From a virus, in the IMG/VR virus record IMGVR_UViG_3300042731_005849, positions 1 through 50,362 of that record: a stretch of DNA of 50,362 bases; one strand, given 5' to 3'. Shown in pieces: positions 39,713 through 48,597 of the stretch. The notes below the pieces were generated by a model. That model was not told where the DNA came from, did no database searches, and saw only the letters and a list, made by a program, of their open reading frames with translations. The stretch's first letter is position 1; each line of letters opens with the position of its first letter. A program made the position numbers and the translations under genes.

Positions 39713-41581
39713 ATGGGAAAGAAGGTCGCGTGGGACACGTATGGAGACCACCCGACGGGGAGCCCGCCGCCGGGATGGACGAAGCAGGTCGAGGAGGAGA
39801 CCCTCGTCTCCGATGAGGTCGTGACGGACGCCGGCCAGCCTGGGGGGAAGGCTCACGAGATCCAGACGGACGCGGCCACGGACGGGGAGATCGTCTACAC
39901 GATGGACGTCTTTGGTGACGGGTCCACAATCGAGATGCTGGGCCTGCTCAAGACGAACAACACGACCGGGGAGCAGTTCAAGCTCGTCGGGCGCCTCGAG
40001 GAGGTCGGCGGGGTCAAGGCGTATTACAAGGTCTCGGTCCAGAATGGGGACATGCTGGTGATCTCCTCGGTCAAGGGGGCGAACTACATCGTCATCGACG
40101 AGACCGCGTTCGCGTGGTCCGCGAACACCTACTACTGGGTTCGGGTACAGATGGCCACGCAGACGATCCGAGCGAAAATCTGGCAGGATGGGACCTCGGA
40201 GCCGGGGGACTGGACCCTGGTCGGGCAGATGGTTTCCGGAGAGGAGCCATCCTGGGAGGCAGAGCTGTTCTCTCCCTCTGGTCCGACAAGTGGTGCTATT
40301 GGGCTCCGGGTCACGCCGTCGAACGGGTACATCGTGGCCATCTATTCGACCGGATCCTACTGCTGGGACACGGCGGAGCTTTCCCTGGAGGGGTCGACCA
40401 CGGCAGCGGACCGGCCAGCGGCGGGTGACTCGAATAACTGCGGCATCGATGATGATGCCCTCTATTATCGGGCGGCCAACGGTGGGATAACTGAGCTGGT
40501 GAAGTACGACCTGCCTGATTTCGGGACGACGAAGGCGACCGATGGGGATTACGACACGCCGCTCGTCAGCGTCTCTGCGGGAAATTATGTGCTACACAGT
40601 CCGTGGGAATATGGGCTGATCGGAACGAACAAGAGCGACATGACCCGAGCCTGGACGAACCTGTGGTATGGGCCCTACAACTGCTGCACGGTCGGGCCAA
40701 ACTCGGAGGATTGGACAGATCCGTGCAACCCGGAATCCGGGACCACCTACGACGGATCGTACGTCTGGGCGATCAGCTGGGGGCGCCACTGTACCCCGTC
40801 GCCTTGCGCGACAGCGATCGACTACGGCTGGTACCTGCTGGGGGTGGATCCGTCGGACGGGTCGATCGACTACTTTTACGATGTCTCCTCGTCGTTCAAG
40901 CACATGGACGATAACTGGTCCGTGGCGTCGGTCGTGGCCTACGACGAGACGAACAACTGCCTGATCATCACGGGGACGGCCTACAACTCTGGGACCTACT
41001 ATCGGCAGCACATCGGGAAGTTCGACCTAACGACGAAGACCATGACCGGCGTCCTGGAGGATACCTACTGGACGACGAACTACCATGACCAGCATCAGGT
41101 ATCGCCGAACGGGAAGTTCTGGTATCGGTACAACTCCGAGGAGGACGGCACGGGGGATGACTACCTGAACTGCCTGGATATTGCGACGATGACGGTCGAG
41201 CATAGCAAGAAGCTCGCGGACCTGGACGTGGGATCCGGAAAGCAGGTGACGAAGATTTCGTACTGGACAGAGGTGGATTCGGAGTCCGGCGCCTTTTTTG
41301 CCAGGCCGACGGCCGGGACCGGACTGAACTCCCAGGACCTGCTCAAGATCAGCGTATCTGGGATCTCGAGCGAGTTCCTGCGGAGCAACGGGAAGCCTGG
41401 ATGGGGAGGCAAGGGGAAGGGCTCGACCGTGACGATCACGTACTTCTCGGTGGCCGAGAAGACGGAGCCGCCGCCGCCAAATGGGAACAGCGGGTTCGAG
41501 GAATGGGGGAACCCGTTCGCGTGGGTCGGCCCGGGGCGGATCGGCCGGATGCCCCACAGGCTGGGTAAGGGGATCAAGTAA
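39713..41581 (+). CDS. Tail fibre with sandwich and propeller domains (622 aa)
   Basis: Residues 1-235 resemble the ConA/LamG-like repeats of the giant fibre (opening KKVAWDTYGDHPTGSPPPGW; strand YYWVRVQMATQTIRAKIWQD). Residues ~245-560 read as a propeller-like region with YDxxT and GKFDLTTKTMTGVL blades, close in style to the hub propeller (e.g. LGVDPSDGSIDYFYD). The last ~40 residues are Gly/Pro/Trp-rich (GFEEWGNPFAWVGPGRIG). Its TAA overlaps the next ATG. Confidence 0.6.
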   Translation: MGKKVAWDTYGDHPTGSPPPGWTKQVEEETLVSDEVVTDAGQPGGKAHEIQTDAATDGEIVYTMDVFGDGSTIEMLGLLKTNNTTGEQFKLVGRLEEVGGVKAYYKVSVQNGDMLVISSVKGANYIVIDETAFAWSANTYYWVRVQMATQTIRAKIWQDGTSEPGDWTLVGQMVSGEEPSWEAELFSPSGPTSGAIGLRVTPSNGYIVAIYSTGSYCWDTAELSLEGSTTAADRPAAGDSNNCGIDDDALYYRAANGGITELVKYDLPDFGTTKATDGDYDTPLVSVSAGNYVLHSPWEYGLIGTNKSDMTRAWTNLWYGPYNCCTVGPNSEDWTDPCNPESGTTYDGSYVWAISWGRHCTPSPCATAIDYGWYLLGVDPSDGSIDYFYDVSSSFKHMDDNWSVASVVAYDETNNCLIITGTAYNSGTYYRQHIGKFDLTTKTMTGVLEDTYWTTNYHDQHQVSPNGKFWYRYNSEEDGTGDDYLNCLDIATMTVEHSKKLADLDVGSGKQVTKISYWTEVDSESGAFFARPTAGTGLNSQDLLKISVSGISSEFLRSNGKPGWGGKGKGSTVTITYFSVAEKTEPPPPNGNSGFEEWGNPFAWVGPGRIGRMPHRLGKGIK

Positions 41582-41781
41582 TGGCGAAGATCAGGATTTC
41601 AGACGCATCGATGGAGGTTCTCCGGGGTGATGGGAACGAGATCAAGACAGCCCAGATGGTGGTCCACGTCGCCAGTGCATCTCCCCGGGTCAGGACGGCC
41701 CAGTACGTCGTCCTGGTGATCCGGAAGAGTGGACCGGAGCAGGAGGATCCGAGGTCTGTAGTCAGCATAATGTCGGGGTGA
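41581..41781 (+). CDS. Small beta-type protein (66 aa)
   Basis: The ATG shares a base with the preceding stop (TAATG). The sequence alternates hydrophobic residues in two similar halves (EIKTAQMVVHVASASP and RVRTAQYVVLVIRKSG), an internal duplication of the form RTAQxVVxV. Likely a small beta sandwich used in the fibre or baseplate. Not recognised. Confidence 0.5.
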   Translation: MAKIRISDASMEVLRGDGNEIKTAQMVVHVASASPRVRTAQYVVLVIRKSGPEQEDPRSVVSIMSG

Positions 41782-41783
41782 TT

Positions 41784-41797
41784 TGCAGGCGCTTGCA
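41784..41797. promoter_or_regulatory. Palindrome TGCAGGCGCTTGCA
   Basis: Identical to the copy at 9435, 45 bases upstream of the glycosyltransferase start in one of the few gaps of the structural region. Followed by CCGCTCAGCGG (41812-41822), a second small inverted repeat. A control site for the glycosyltransferase gene is possible. Confidence 0.55.
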
Positions 41798-41841
41798 ATT
41801 CCAGAGGGCGACCGCTCAGCGGAATCGCCATGGAGGAGACA

Positions 41842-43098
41842 ATGGAAAAGGTAGCAATTTTAACCACTTTCAGGGAGTTCGTGTCAGGCTACAGTTTGAC
41901 CGGGATCGTGCTGGACCAGATGAAGATCCTGGAGCGAGGAGGCCATGAGGTGGCCGTGTACGTGACCGAGGACTACCACGGAAAGAAGAACCCCCCGGGG
42001 GTCGATGTGGCCCGGATCCACAAGAAGATCCCGAAGGCCAAGCTCATCGACTACAAGACTCGGAACGAGATTACGGATGAGCACAAGGCCGTGGCCGGCC
42101 AGATGGCGGCCCTCTGCCTGGGGGAGCTGACCCAGTACGACATCGTCCTCACGCACGACCTGATTTTCACCGGCTGGAATCTCCCGTACGGGCAGGGGAT
42201 CCGGCAGGCCGGCCAGGATTGCAAGAACCGGTGGCTCCACTGGATCCATTCGATCCCGAGCGGTTCGAGGGATTTCTGGAACATGCGCGAATACGGGACC
42301 CGGCACAAGATCGCCTACCCGAACAAGACGGACGCCCGCCGTGTGGCCGACCAGTTCCGGACCGAGGTCGAGGCCATTCGGGTGATCCCCCACCCGAAGG
42401 ACCTGAGGAGCTGGTTCGACTTCGACCCGGTGACGTGTGCCTTCATCGACGACTACCCGGGGGTGATGCAGGCGGACATCGTCCAGATTTATCCGGCCTC
42501 GACGGACCGGCTCTCAGCCAAGAGGACCCGCGAGGTGATCATGGTCTTCGCGGCCCTGAAGCGGATGGGGTTCAAGGTCCAGCTCGTGATCGCCAATCAG
42601 TGGGCCACGGGCCGGCAGAGGAAGGAGGACGTGACCAAGTACACGCAGATTTATAAAAGGAACGGATTGACGAGCGAGGAGGTCTGTTTCACCTCGAACT
42701 GGAAGAAGGAGTTCGAGCTGGGGCTGCCAAAGCGGGTCATCCGGGAGCTGTTCCAGTGCTCGAACCTATTCCTGTTCCCGACCCGCGAGGAGACCTTTGG
42801 CCTGGTGCTCCCCGAGGCGGTCCTGGCCGGCGGGGTGCTGCCGGTGCTCAACAAGAGCCTCCAGATGATGATGGAGGTCACCGGGATGCACGCGGACTAC
42901 ATCGACTTCGGGAGCTACAACCAGACGATTCCGGACCCGGCGCCCGGGTGGATCGAGGCGGTTGCCCAGGCGATCGTGGGCCGGATGAGGCGGGACGAGT
43001 CGATCATGACGAAGACTTACATCCGGCAGAGGTATAACTGGGACAACCTGTACCAGAAATTTTACGGGCCGATTTTTGCCGAATCGAAGGATTGGTAG
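41842..43098 (+). CDS. GT4-type glycosyltransferase (418 aa)
   Basis: The start at 41842 follows GGAGGAGACA; a start at 41830 overlaps that site. Two-domain GT-B enzyme: N-terminal Rossmann-like half with SGYSLTGIVLDQMKILERGG, and a C-terminal half ending in the donor-binding segment FLFPTREETFGLVLPEAVLA, which contains the E-x7-E motif of GT4 (retaining). HSIPSGSRDFW lies between. It probably transfers a sugar from a nucleotide donor in the cytoplasm. The setting, in the midst of fibre genes whose proteins have Thr/Pro-rich linkers, suggests virion proteins as acceptors, but DNA or host surface glycans remain possible. Confidence 0.75.
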   Translation: MEKVAILTTFREFVSGYSLTGIVLDQMKILERGGHEVAVYVTEDYHGKKNPPGVDVARIHKKIPKAKLIDYKTRNEITDEHKAVAGQMAALCLGELTQYDIVLTHDLIFTGWNLPYGQGIRQAGQDCKNRWLHWIHSIPSGSRDFWNMREYGTRHKIAYPNKTDARRVADQFRTEVEAIRVIPHPKDLRSWFDFDPVTCAFIDDYPGVMQADIVQIYPASTDRLSAKRTREVIMVFAALKRMGFKVQLVIANQWATGRQRKEDVTKYTQIYKRNGLTSEEVCFTSNWKKEFELGLPKRVIRELFQCSNLFLFPTREETFGLVLPEAVLAGGVLPVLNKSLQMMMEVTGMHADYIDFGSYNQTIPDPAPGWIEAVAQAIVGRMRRDESIMTKTYIRQRYNWDNLYQKFYGPIFAESKDW

Positions 43099-43109
43099 GA
43101 GGGAGGGCC

Positions 43110-43535
43110 ATGGTCAAGGTATGTGCCCATTGGGACTGTAAGATGAAAGAAAGCCTCGATGTCAAGCGCCAGATTTATCAGTGCTACGATTTCACGGCCA
43201 AGGCGTTTGGGATCGACGACATCCACACGGTCGATCTGGACGGGACCTGTACGGTCGACCCGCCGAACCTGTTCGGGTCCCTCGAGGAGATCCTGAAAAA
43301 GTTTTCGGACCTCGAGCCGGTCTACATCTCGGAGAGGGGAGGGACGGATCTGAAGGAGTTTGTTCATCCAGAGAAGGCGCTCTACATCACCGGGCCGAAT
43401 TATACGGGGATGAGGATTCCTGACGGGGCCAAGGTTGTGAGCATCAAGGCAAGCAGCCTTTATCCTTCATCTCCGCTCTGGGCCCACGTTGCCCTTGGCA
43501 TCGTTCTGTCCGACCGCATTTACAAGGAGGGCTGA
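43110..43535 (+). CDS. SPOUT/TrmH-like protein, tentative (141 aa)
   Basis: Start at 43110 after GGAGGGAGGGCC. The C-terminal half resembles the cofactor-binding knot of SPOUT methyltransferases: EKALYITGPNYTGMRIP as the motif-2-like turn, VVSIKASSLYPSSPLWAHVA and GIVLSDR as the motif-3-like helix. The N-terminal half has IHTVDLDGTC and EEILKKFSDLEPVYIS, alternating strands and helices. Known members modify RNA 2'-OH; the substrate here is unknown and residue-level proof is lacking. It might also be a Rossmann-like protein working with the neighbouring glycosyltransferase. Confidence 0.4.
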   Translation: MVKVCAHWDCKMKESLDVKRQIYQCYDFTAKAFGIDDIHTVDLDGTCTVDPPNLFGSLEEILKKFSDLEPVYISERGGTDLKEFVHPEKALYITGPNYTGMRIPDGAKVVSIKASSLYPSSPLWAHVALGIVLSDRIYKEG

Positions 43536-43537
43536 GT

Positions 43538-45598
43538 ATGGCGGTCAATGTAGTTTCAACCCTGACCCTGCTCGACGCTGCTGATGTAACGACGAACTAC
43601 TCGTCCCATAACATAAGTGGGGTTATGGGCTCTCTGGGTGCGGTCAACCTGGTCGATGACGACGAGGCCCCTCCCATCAACGGGGTGGACTGCCTCGGGT
43701 GGGACTGCGACATCGAGACGGGTGGGTATTACTACTCATTTACCGCGACCGACTACAGCGGCACCCATTTCTGGATCTGGGGCTTGATCACGAACGCCTT
43801 CGTCTTGGAGGACTTGGTCCCGTCGAGTGGACAGTCCGGGATCTTCATCATTGGTAAAGAAGGATCGAACTACGGCTACTGGCACGTTGGCGGGGCGGAT
43901 ACATACGAGGGAGGGTGGAGGTGTTTCGTGGCGGATCTTGCCCAGGCACCGGACACGAACAACGGAACGGCTCCAGATATGTCGAACTGTGACGGCCTGG
44001 GATTGGGCTTCAGGTGCACTGGAAAATCAAAGGCGACCCACAACTGCTACATCGATTTTCTAAGGGTAGGGAACGCCGGCCTCCAGATGGACACGGACAC
44101 CTCGAGCGTGGCCGACTGGGAGGACATCTTCGACGGGGACAACTCGATCGGGGTGGGCTGTATGCGTCGGAGCGGCCTGGCGAACTTCGTCCAGGGAGAG
44201 CTTCAGATTGGGGATACCACCTCGGGGGACATGGAGTTCTCGGACACCGGGAAGATCGTCGTCTTCGAGGATGTTCCGGTCGCCGCCAGCCTCCACGAGA
44301 TCCTCGTCCAGGGGAACTCCGGGGGGACGATCAACTTCCAGATGGGAACGAAGTCCGGGACCCGGGGGATCTCCGGCTGCTTCCTGAAGGGGAACATCCC
44401 CTTCGCCTTCACGGCGACCGACACGGACATCGATGAGCTGAAGCTCTACGGCTGTGTGTTTAACAACGCCGGCGCCATCGCCCTGCCCGCGAGTGGATCC
44501 GGCCGGGAGGTGCTCGATTGCAGCTTCGAGGCGTGTGGCGAGGTCGACGCGGACACCTGCTCGGTCAAGTATTGTAACTTCATCGACTCCGACGGAGTGG
44601 CCCTGGTGCTGGACAGCACCTCCCACAACTGCTCGGACTGTAACTTCATCAACTGCGTGACGGGGATCGAGTTCCAAACCGAGGGAACGTACGCCCTGTC
44701 GAACATGGTCTTCTCCGGCTGCACAACGGACATCGACAGCTCGGTCGAGGCGACCTCAGTCGCATCCTATTCAGAATCGAACCAGGACTCTGATGTGAAC
44801 CTTTATACTGGGTACATGATCAAGCGGTCGATGCAGTTTACGGCGACGGCGGGCGAGCTGTCCAGGGCCCGGTTCTATCTGAAGAAATCTGGAAGTCCTA
44901 CAGGGAACGTCTACTGCGAATTGTACGCCGACGGCGGGGTATTGCCTACTGGGAGTGCCTTGGCGACATCACAGAACGTGGCGACCTCCGACATCGGGAC
45001 GAGCTATGCCGTTGTGGATTTCGAGTTTTGGGACGAATATACGATGTCGGCTGCGACCGAATACTGGATAGCGGTGTGCTACGACGGAGGGGATTCCTCG
45101 AACTACATCATCGTCGGAGCAGATGGATCTTCTCCGTCGGGGGATCTCGCCGCTGCTATGGCCTCGTCAACGTGGGCTGCTGACATCGTATATGCTTACT
45201 GCCATTACGTGAACCGGGACGGGATCGTAAAGATCAACGCCTCGGGAACTTCAAATCCGGGTACAACGAGCTTCTCCTCGACCGTGGACGGGGCGATCAT
45301 CATCGTGAACACGAAGACGCTCTCGGTCCATGTTCAGGACGAGGACACGAACGACATCACGGGCGCCTCCGTCCGGATCGAGAACCAGTCGACGGGCGCC
45401 CAGATTTCGCAGGGGACGACGGACGGGAATGGGGATTATACGGATACCGGGTACAACTACGTCGCGGACGTGGACGTGTACGTGGTGGTCCGAAAATCTT
45501 CTGCCGGGACTCGGTACTTCCCGGTTCGGCAGGCAGGGCAAATTGATTCCGACGGGCTGTCCGTCATCATCACGATGGTGGAGGATACAATAGCGTAA
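43538..45598 (+). CDS. Beta-helix tail fibre (686 aa)
   Basis: AAGGAGGGCTGAGT precedes the ATG. Residues ~180-420 show the rhythm of a right-handed beta-helix: VLDCSFEACGEVDA, VKYCNFIDSDGVALVLDSTS, CSDCNFINCVTGIEF. Residues ~430-560 form a jelly-roll (RSMQFTATAGELSRARFYLK, AATEYWIAVCYDGG). The last ~100 residues resemble a carboxypeptidase-regulatory-like domain (VHVQDEDTNDITGASVRIEN). The many Cys in NCxDCNF steps are notable. A receptor-binding or glycan-binding tail protein is likely. Confidence 0.6.
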   Translation: MAVNVVSTLTLLDAADVTTNYSSHNISGVMGSLGAVNLVDDDEAPPINGVDCLGWDCDIETGGYYYSFTATDYSGTHFWIWGLITNAFVLEDLVPSSGQSGIFIIGKEGSNYGYWHVGGADTYEGGWRCFVADLAQAPDTNNGTAPDMSNCDGLGLGFRCTGKSKATHNCYIDFLRVGNAGLQMDTDTSSVADWEDIFDGDNSIGVGCMRRSGLANFVQGELQIGDTTSGDMEFSDTGKIVVFEDVPVAASLHEILVQGNSGGTINFQMGTKSGTRGISGCFLKGNIPFAFTATDTDIDELKLYGCVFNNAGAIALPASGSGREVLDCSFEACGEVDADTCSVKYCNFIDSDGVALVLDSTSHNCSDCNFINCVTGIEFQTEGTYALSNMVFSGCTTDIDSSVEATSVASYSESNQDSDVNLYTGYMIKRSMQFTATAGELSRARFYLKKSGSPTGNVYCELYADGGVLPTGSALATSQNVATSDIGTSYAVVDFEFWDEYTMSAATEYWIAVCYDGGDSSNYIIVGADGSSPSGDLAAAMASSTWAADIVYAYCHYVNRDGIVKINASGTSNPGTTSFSSTVDGAIIIVNTKTLSVHVQDEDTNDITGASVRIENQSTGAQISQGTTDGNGDYTDTGYNYVADVDVYVVVRKSSAGTRYFPVRQAGQIDSDGLSVIITMVEDTIA

Positions 45599-45678
45599 CA
45601 GGACTCTGGCTTAAGGCGATCGGCTGGTCCCGGAACCGCCGAGCTAAAAACCAAGAGAGGCAAATGGGAGGGTAGAAC

Positions 45679-48186
45679 ATGCCAATCGCATCTGACTGGA
45701 CCATCGACTACATCAACAAGAGGATCTACCACAGCTCCGGGACCACGCTTTACACGGTGAATGAATGCTACTCCTGGCTCATGGACCAATTCGATGAGCT
45801 GGACCAGATGGACGACTTCATTCCCATGTCGGCCCAGACGCCGACCGAGTACACGATGGAGAATGGGTGGTTCATCTCGGACGACGACACCCAATGGCTG
45901 TATGGGGGTGCCATCAAAACTGATGGGTACACGGACACGATCCGGGTGCTCCAGTTCTCCGAGCTTCACTACACCGACTGCGTCGCCGGGGATCTCACGA
46001 AGGCTGTGGTAGGAGGGACGACGACCGACTCGGGCGTCCTGCTGGCCTACAACAACACGACCCGGAAGTGGTTTGTTCGGATGGATGACTCCGGCGATCT
46101 CTTCGACGAGGCGGAGACCATCACGATCACGGCGGGGACCGGAACGGGAGACACGATTGGGGCTTCGGTCACCGGCGAGGATCTGTACCCGAACATCTAC
46201 ACGCTGGGTACGATCGCCGACGATCCGGAGGCGCTGATCTACATCTTCCAGAACGAGGAGAGGATCGCGGAGTGGTGGGACCGCTCGACCTTCGACGCCT
46301 TCGGAGAGCCGGAGCACATCGACGTTCTGGTCAAGGTCAAGGAGGCCGACACGGAGATCGCCGGCGGGGTGATCACGGTCTTCAACCGCCAGTATGGGGA
46401 CTCGTTCGATCACTTCGAGATCGACCTCACGGCAGGCGGCCGGAACGCTGTGCCGCTTGCGACCGCGACCGATTTGAACAACACGACAGGGGAGCTTTAC
46501 TGCGAGCCCACGGAGTCGGATCTCTCGGATCTGACCGTCGGGAACTTCATTCGGGGAACGACGTCGGATGCGGTCGGCGAGATCATGGAGGTCGACGACA
46601 CGAACGACTACATCTACATGGGGAACGTCATCGGGACCTTCCAGACCTCGGAGACCTTGCAGGAAACCACGGACGGAACATCCGGTGGGGACACGGCGTT
46701 CAGCTACACGAACGACGGCTCGACGGCCTACACGAACGTGGTCGCCGGCTACGGGGGCGCTGGGAAGATTCTGATCTACCACGTCTCCGGGCGGATCGAC
46801 TTCAACACGGGCGGAACGGGGACGGACCCGGCCCTTTACGAAACCGTGACAGGGGCCACGAACGGGGCGACCTCGATCCTCTTGCAGCTCAACGTCACCT
46901 CTGGAACTTTTGCCGGCGGAGACGCGGCCGGCTGGGTCATCGTGGGGAACTCGACCGGATGCTACGAGGGAACCGACGGGACGGCCGAGACGATCAACTT
47001 CTCCGGGGGCCGGTCTGCCGTGATTACCAGCACCGACGGATGCGATCCGACCTACGTGACCGCCGAGCGGGCCTACTCTCTCCAGACCGGGTACAATTAC
47101 TCGGCCATCATCGACCTGAACGGGGACACGGTGGCCGACTTCTACGAGTACCTGAAGTATTTGAACCGCGAGGGCCAGGAGTTCCTGCTCTACCCCTACG
47201 CCTCGAAGATCCGGATGCTCGAGTTCGAGAGTTCTGGGTACACGGACTGTGTGGAGTCGGACATCGGCCTGGGGGTGACCGGGGGAACGACCGGGGACAC
47301 CGGGACGCTCTTGGACTACGACAACGTGAACCGAGTCTGGACGGTGCTGATGGACGCCTGCACGGGTACGCCAGCATCCGATGATCTGTTCGACGACCGC
47401 GAGACGGTGAGTGTGGACTCTCCTGGAACCGGAACCGGGACCACGATCGGCGCGAGCTACGCCGGCGCCCAGGACGGCCAGGAGTACCTCCGATCCCTGC
47501 CTCAGTACGCGCTCTCGAAGGCGTCCCCATACGGGACCTTCGCCGGTGGCGTCTTCTTCGGCGCTCAGGGGGTCTGGATCGAGGACATGGCCACAGCGGA
47601 CGCGGAGAGCTACATCCTGATCGACCATGGTGGAACCACAAGAACGCCGCCCTCGCAGATCGAGGTCAAGATCACGTCCGTCGAGAGCGGGGACCGCTGC
47701 TTCGTGGCCAGGACAACCGGGGACAACTACATCGTCGACAAGGGTGTGTTCAACATCCAGGTGGGAGCCGGAGCGTCGGCCACGGAGGTCCGGGTTGAGG
47801 AGACCATCCCGAACGACACGCCGACGACCGGGCAGCTTCGGATCGTCAGGAGGAACGCCTCGGGGGTCATCGAGGGGGAGGACCGGGTCGCATATACGAG
47901 CTGGGACAACGACAACCAGCCAACGTACTCGAGCTTCTGGACCGCCGCGACGCCGAACGCGATCGACACCGACGACACGGCGTATGTGCCCTTCATCGAC
48001 GAGCAGGCCAGCAGCGACGAGGTCTCGGTTCTGGTCCAGTACACCTCGAACCGGACCGTGGTCGCCCGGGTGCGGTACTACAACGGCGCCGGGGACTCGA
48101 TCATTCCCTTCCAGACGAAGGGGCCGCTCAACACCGGCGGGTACTCGACGGCCGCGATTCGTACGCCTGACAGCATCGTGACATAG
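45679..48186 (+). CDS. Large structural protein with internal duplication (835 aa)
   Basis: Begins SDWTIDYINKRIYHSSGTTL, a sequence style seen in phage structural proteins. A unit of about 80 residues occurs twice: ~88-170 (VLQFSELHYTDCVAGDLTKA, then TGTGDTIGASVTG) and ~511-600 (MLEFESSGYTDCVESDIGLG, then TGTGTTIGASYAG). Both share a TDC, a GGTTxDxGxLLxYxN and a DDLFDxxET-type part. Between and after are strand-rich regions with Thr/Gly repeats. The C-terminus (TSNRTVVARVRYYNGAGDSI) closes with strands. Function likely in tail fibres or baseplate. Preceded by an 80-base gap without a gene. Confidence 0.65.
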   Translation: MPIASDWTIDYINKRIYHSSGTTLYTVNECYSWLMDQFDELDQMDDFIPMSAQTPTEYTMENGWFISDDDTQWLYGGAIKTDGYTDTIRVLQFSELHYTDCVAGDLTKAVVGGTTTDSGVLLAYNNTTRKWFVRMDDSGDLFDEAETITITAGTGTGDTIGASVTGEDLYPNIYTLGTIADDPEALIYIFQNEERIAEWWDRSTFDAFGEPEHIDVLVKVKEADTEIAGGVITVFNRQYGDSFDHFEIDLTAGGRNAVPLATATDLNNTTGELYCEPTESDLSDLTVGNFIRGTTSDAVGEIMEVDDTNDYIYMGNVIGTFQTSETLQETTDGTSGGDTAFSYTNDGSTAYTNVVAGYGGAGKILIYHVSGRIDFNTGGTGTDPALYETVTGATNGATSILLQLNVTSGTFAGGDAAGWVIVGNSTGCYEGTDGTAETINFSGGRSAVITSTDGCDPTYVTAERAYSLQTGYNYSAIIDLNGDTVADFYEYLKYLNREGQEFLLYPYASKIRMLEFESSGYTDCVESDIGLGVTGGTTGDTGTLLDYDNVNRVWTVLMDACTGTPASDDLFDDRETVSVDSPGTGTGTTIGASYAGAQDGQEYLRSLPQYALSKASPYGTFAGGVFFGAQGVWIEDMATADAESYILIDHGGTTRTPPSQIEVKITSVESGDRCFVARTTGDNYIVDKGVFNIQVGAGASATEVRVEETIPNDTPTTGQLRIVRRNASGVIEGEDRVAYTSWDNDNQPTYSSFWTAATPNAIDTDDTAYVPFIDEQASSDEVSVLVQYTSNRTVVARVRYYNGAGDSIIPFQTKGPLNTGGYSTAAIRTPDSIVT

Positions 48187-48194
48187 GGGGACCC

Positions 48195-48416
48195 GTGAAG
48201 AAGCCACCGTACGTGTACTCGGCCCTGAAGAAAGCGATCCAGAGGCATGAAGTAAACATCGCCCGCCTGCGCGAGGCCATACAAAAGGAGCAGGTGGGCA
48301 AGCAGGAGTGCCAGAGGTACATCGAGGAGCACGAGCAGTACCGGGAGTGGGAGCGTGCCAAAAAAGCCGAAGACGCCGGCGGGGGAGGCAAGGACGCCGC
48401 CGCCGACGACTCCTGA
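48195..48416 (+). CDS. Small coiled-coil protein (73 aa), GTG start
   Basis: GTG at 48195 after AGGGGGACCC. Highly charged helix (YSALKKAIQRHEVNIARLRE, then QKEQVGKQECQRYIEEHEQY) with heptad-like spacing, then a Gly/Asp tail. Overlaps the next gene by 62 bases. Possibly a fibre assembly factor. Confidence 0.45.
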   Translation: MKKPPYVYSALKKAIQRHEVNIARLREAIQKEQVGKQECQRYIEEHEQYREWERAKKAEDAGGGGKDAAADDS

Positions 48417-48597
48417 GCAGGACTATCTGCGGGCCCATGGGGACCAGATGTTCCGACGTGGCCGGGGGGCCCACTGGGGCTTCCCTGGCGCCGGCGTCCT
48501 GGGGACCTCGAAGTTCGTCTTCGGGGCCCGCGCCTGGAAAATGCCGAACCTGAAGAAGAAGGCCAAAAAATGGAAAGATAAGAAAGAGAAGCCATGA
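48355..48597 (+). CDS. Small basic protein (80 aa), GTG start
   Basis: GTG at 48355 lies inside the preceding gene. Pro/Thr-rich start (PKTPAGEARTPPPTTPEQDY), a Trp/Gly middle (RGRGAHWGFPGAGVLGTSKF) and a Lys-rich end (NLKKKAKKWKDKKEKP). Its TGA overlaps the next ATG. The start is uncertain. Confidence 0.4.
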   Translation: MPKKPKTPAGEARTPPPTTPEQDYLRAHGDQMFRRGRGAHWGFPGAGVLGTSKFVFGARAWKMPNLKKKAKKWKDKKEKP

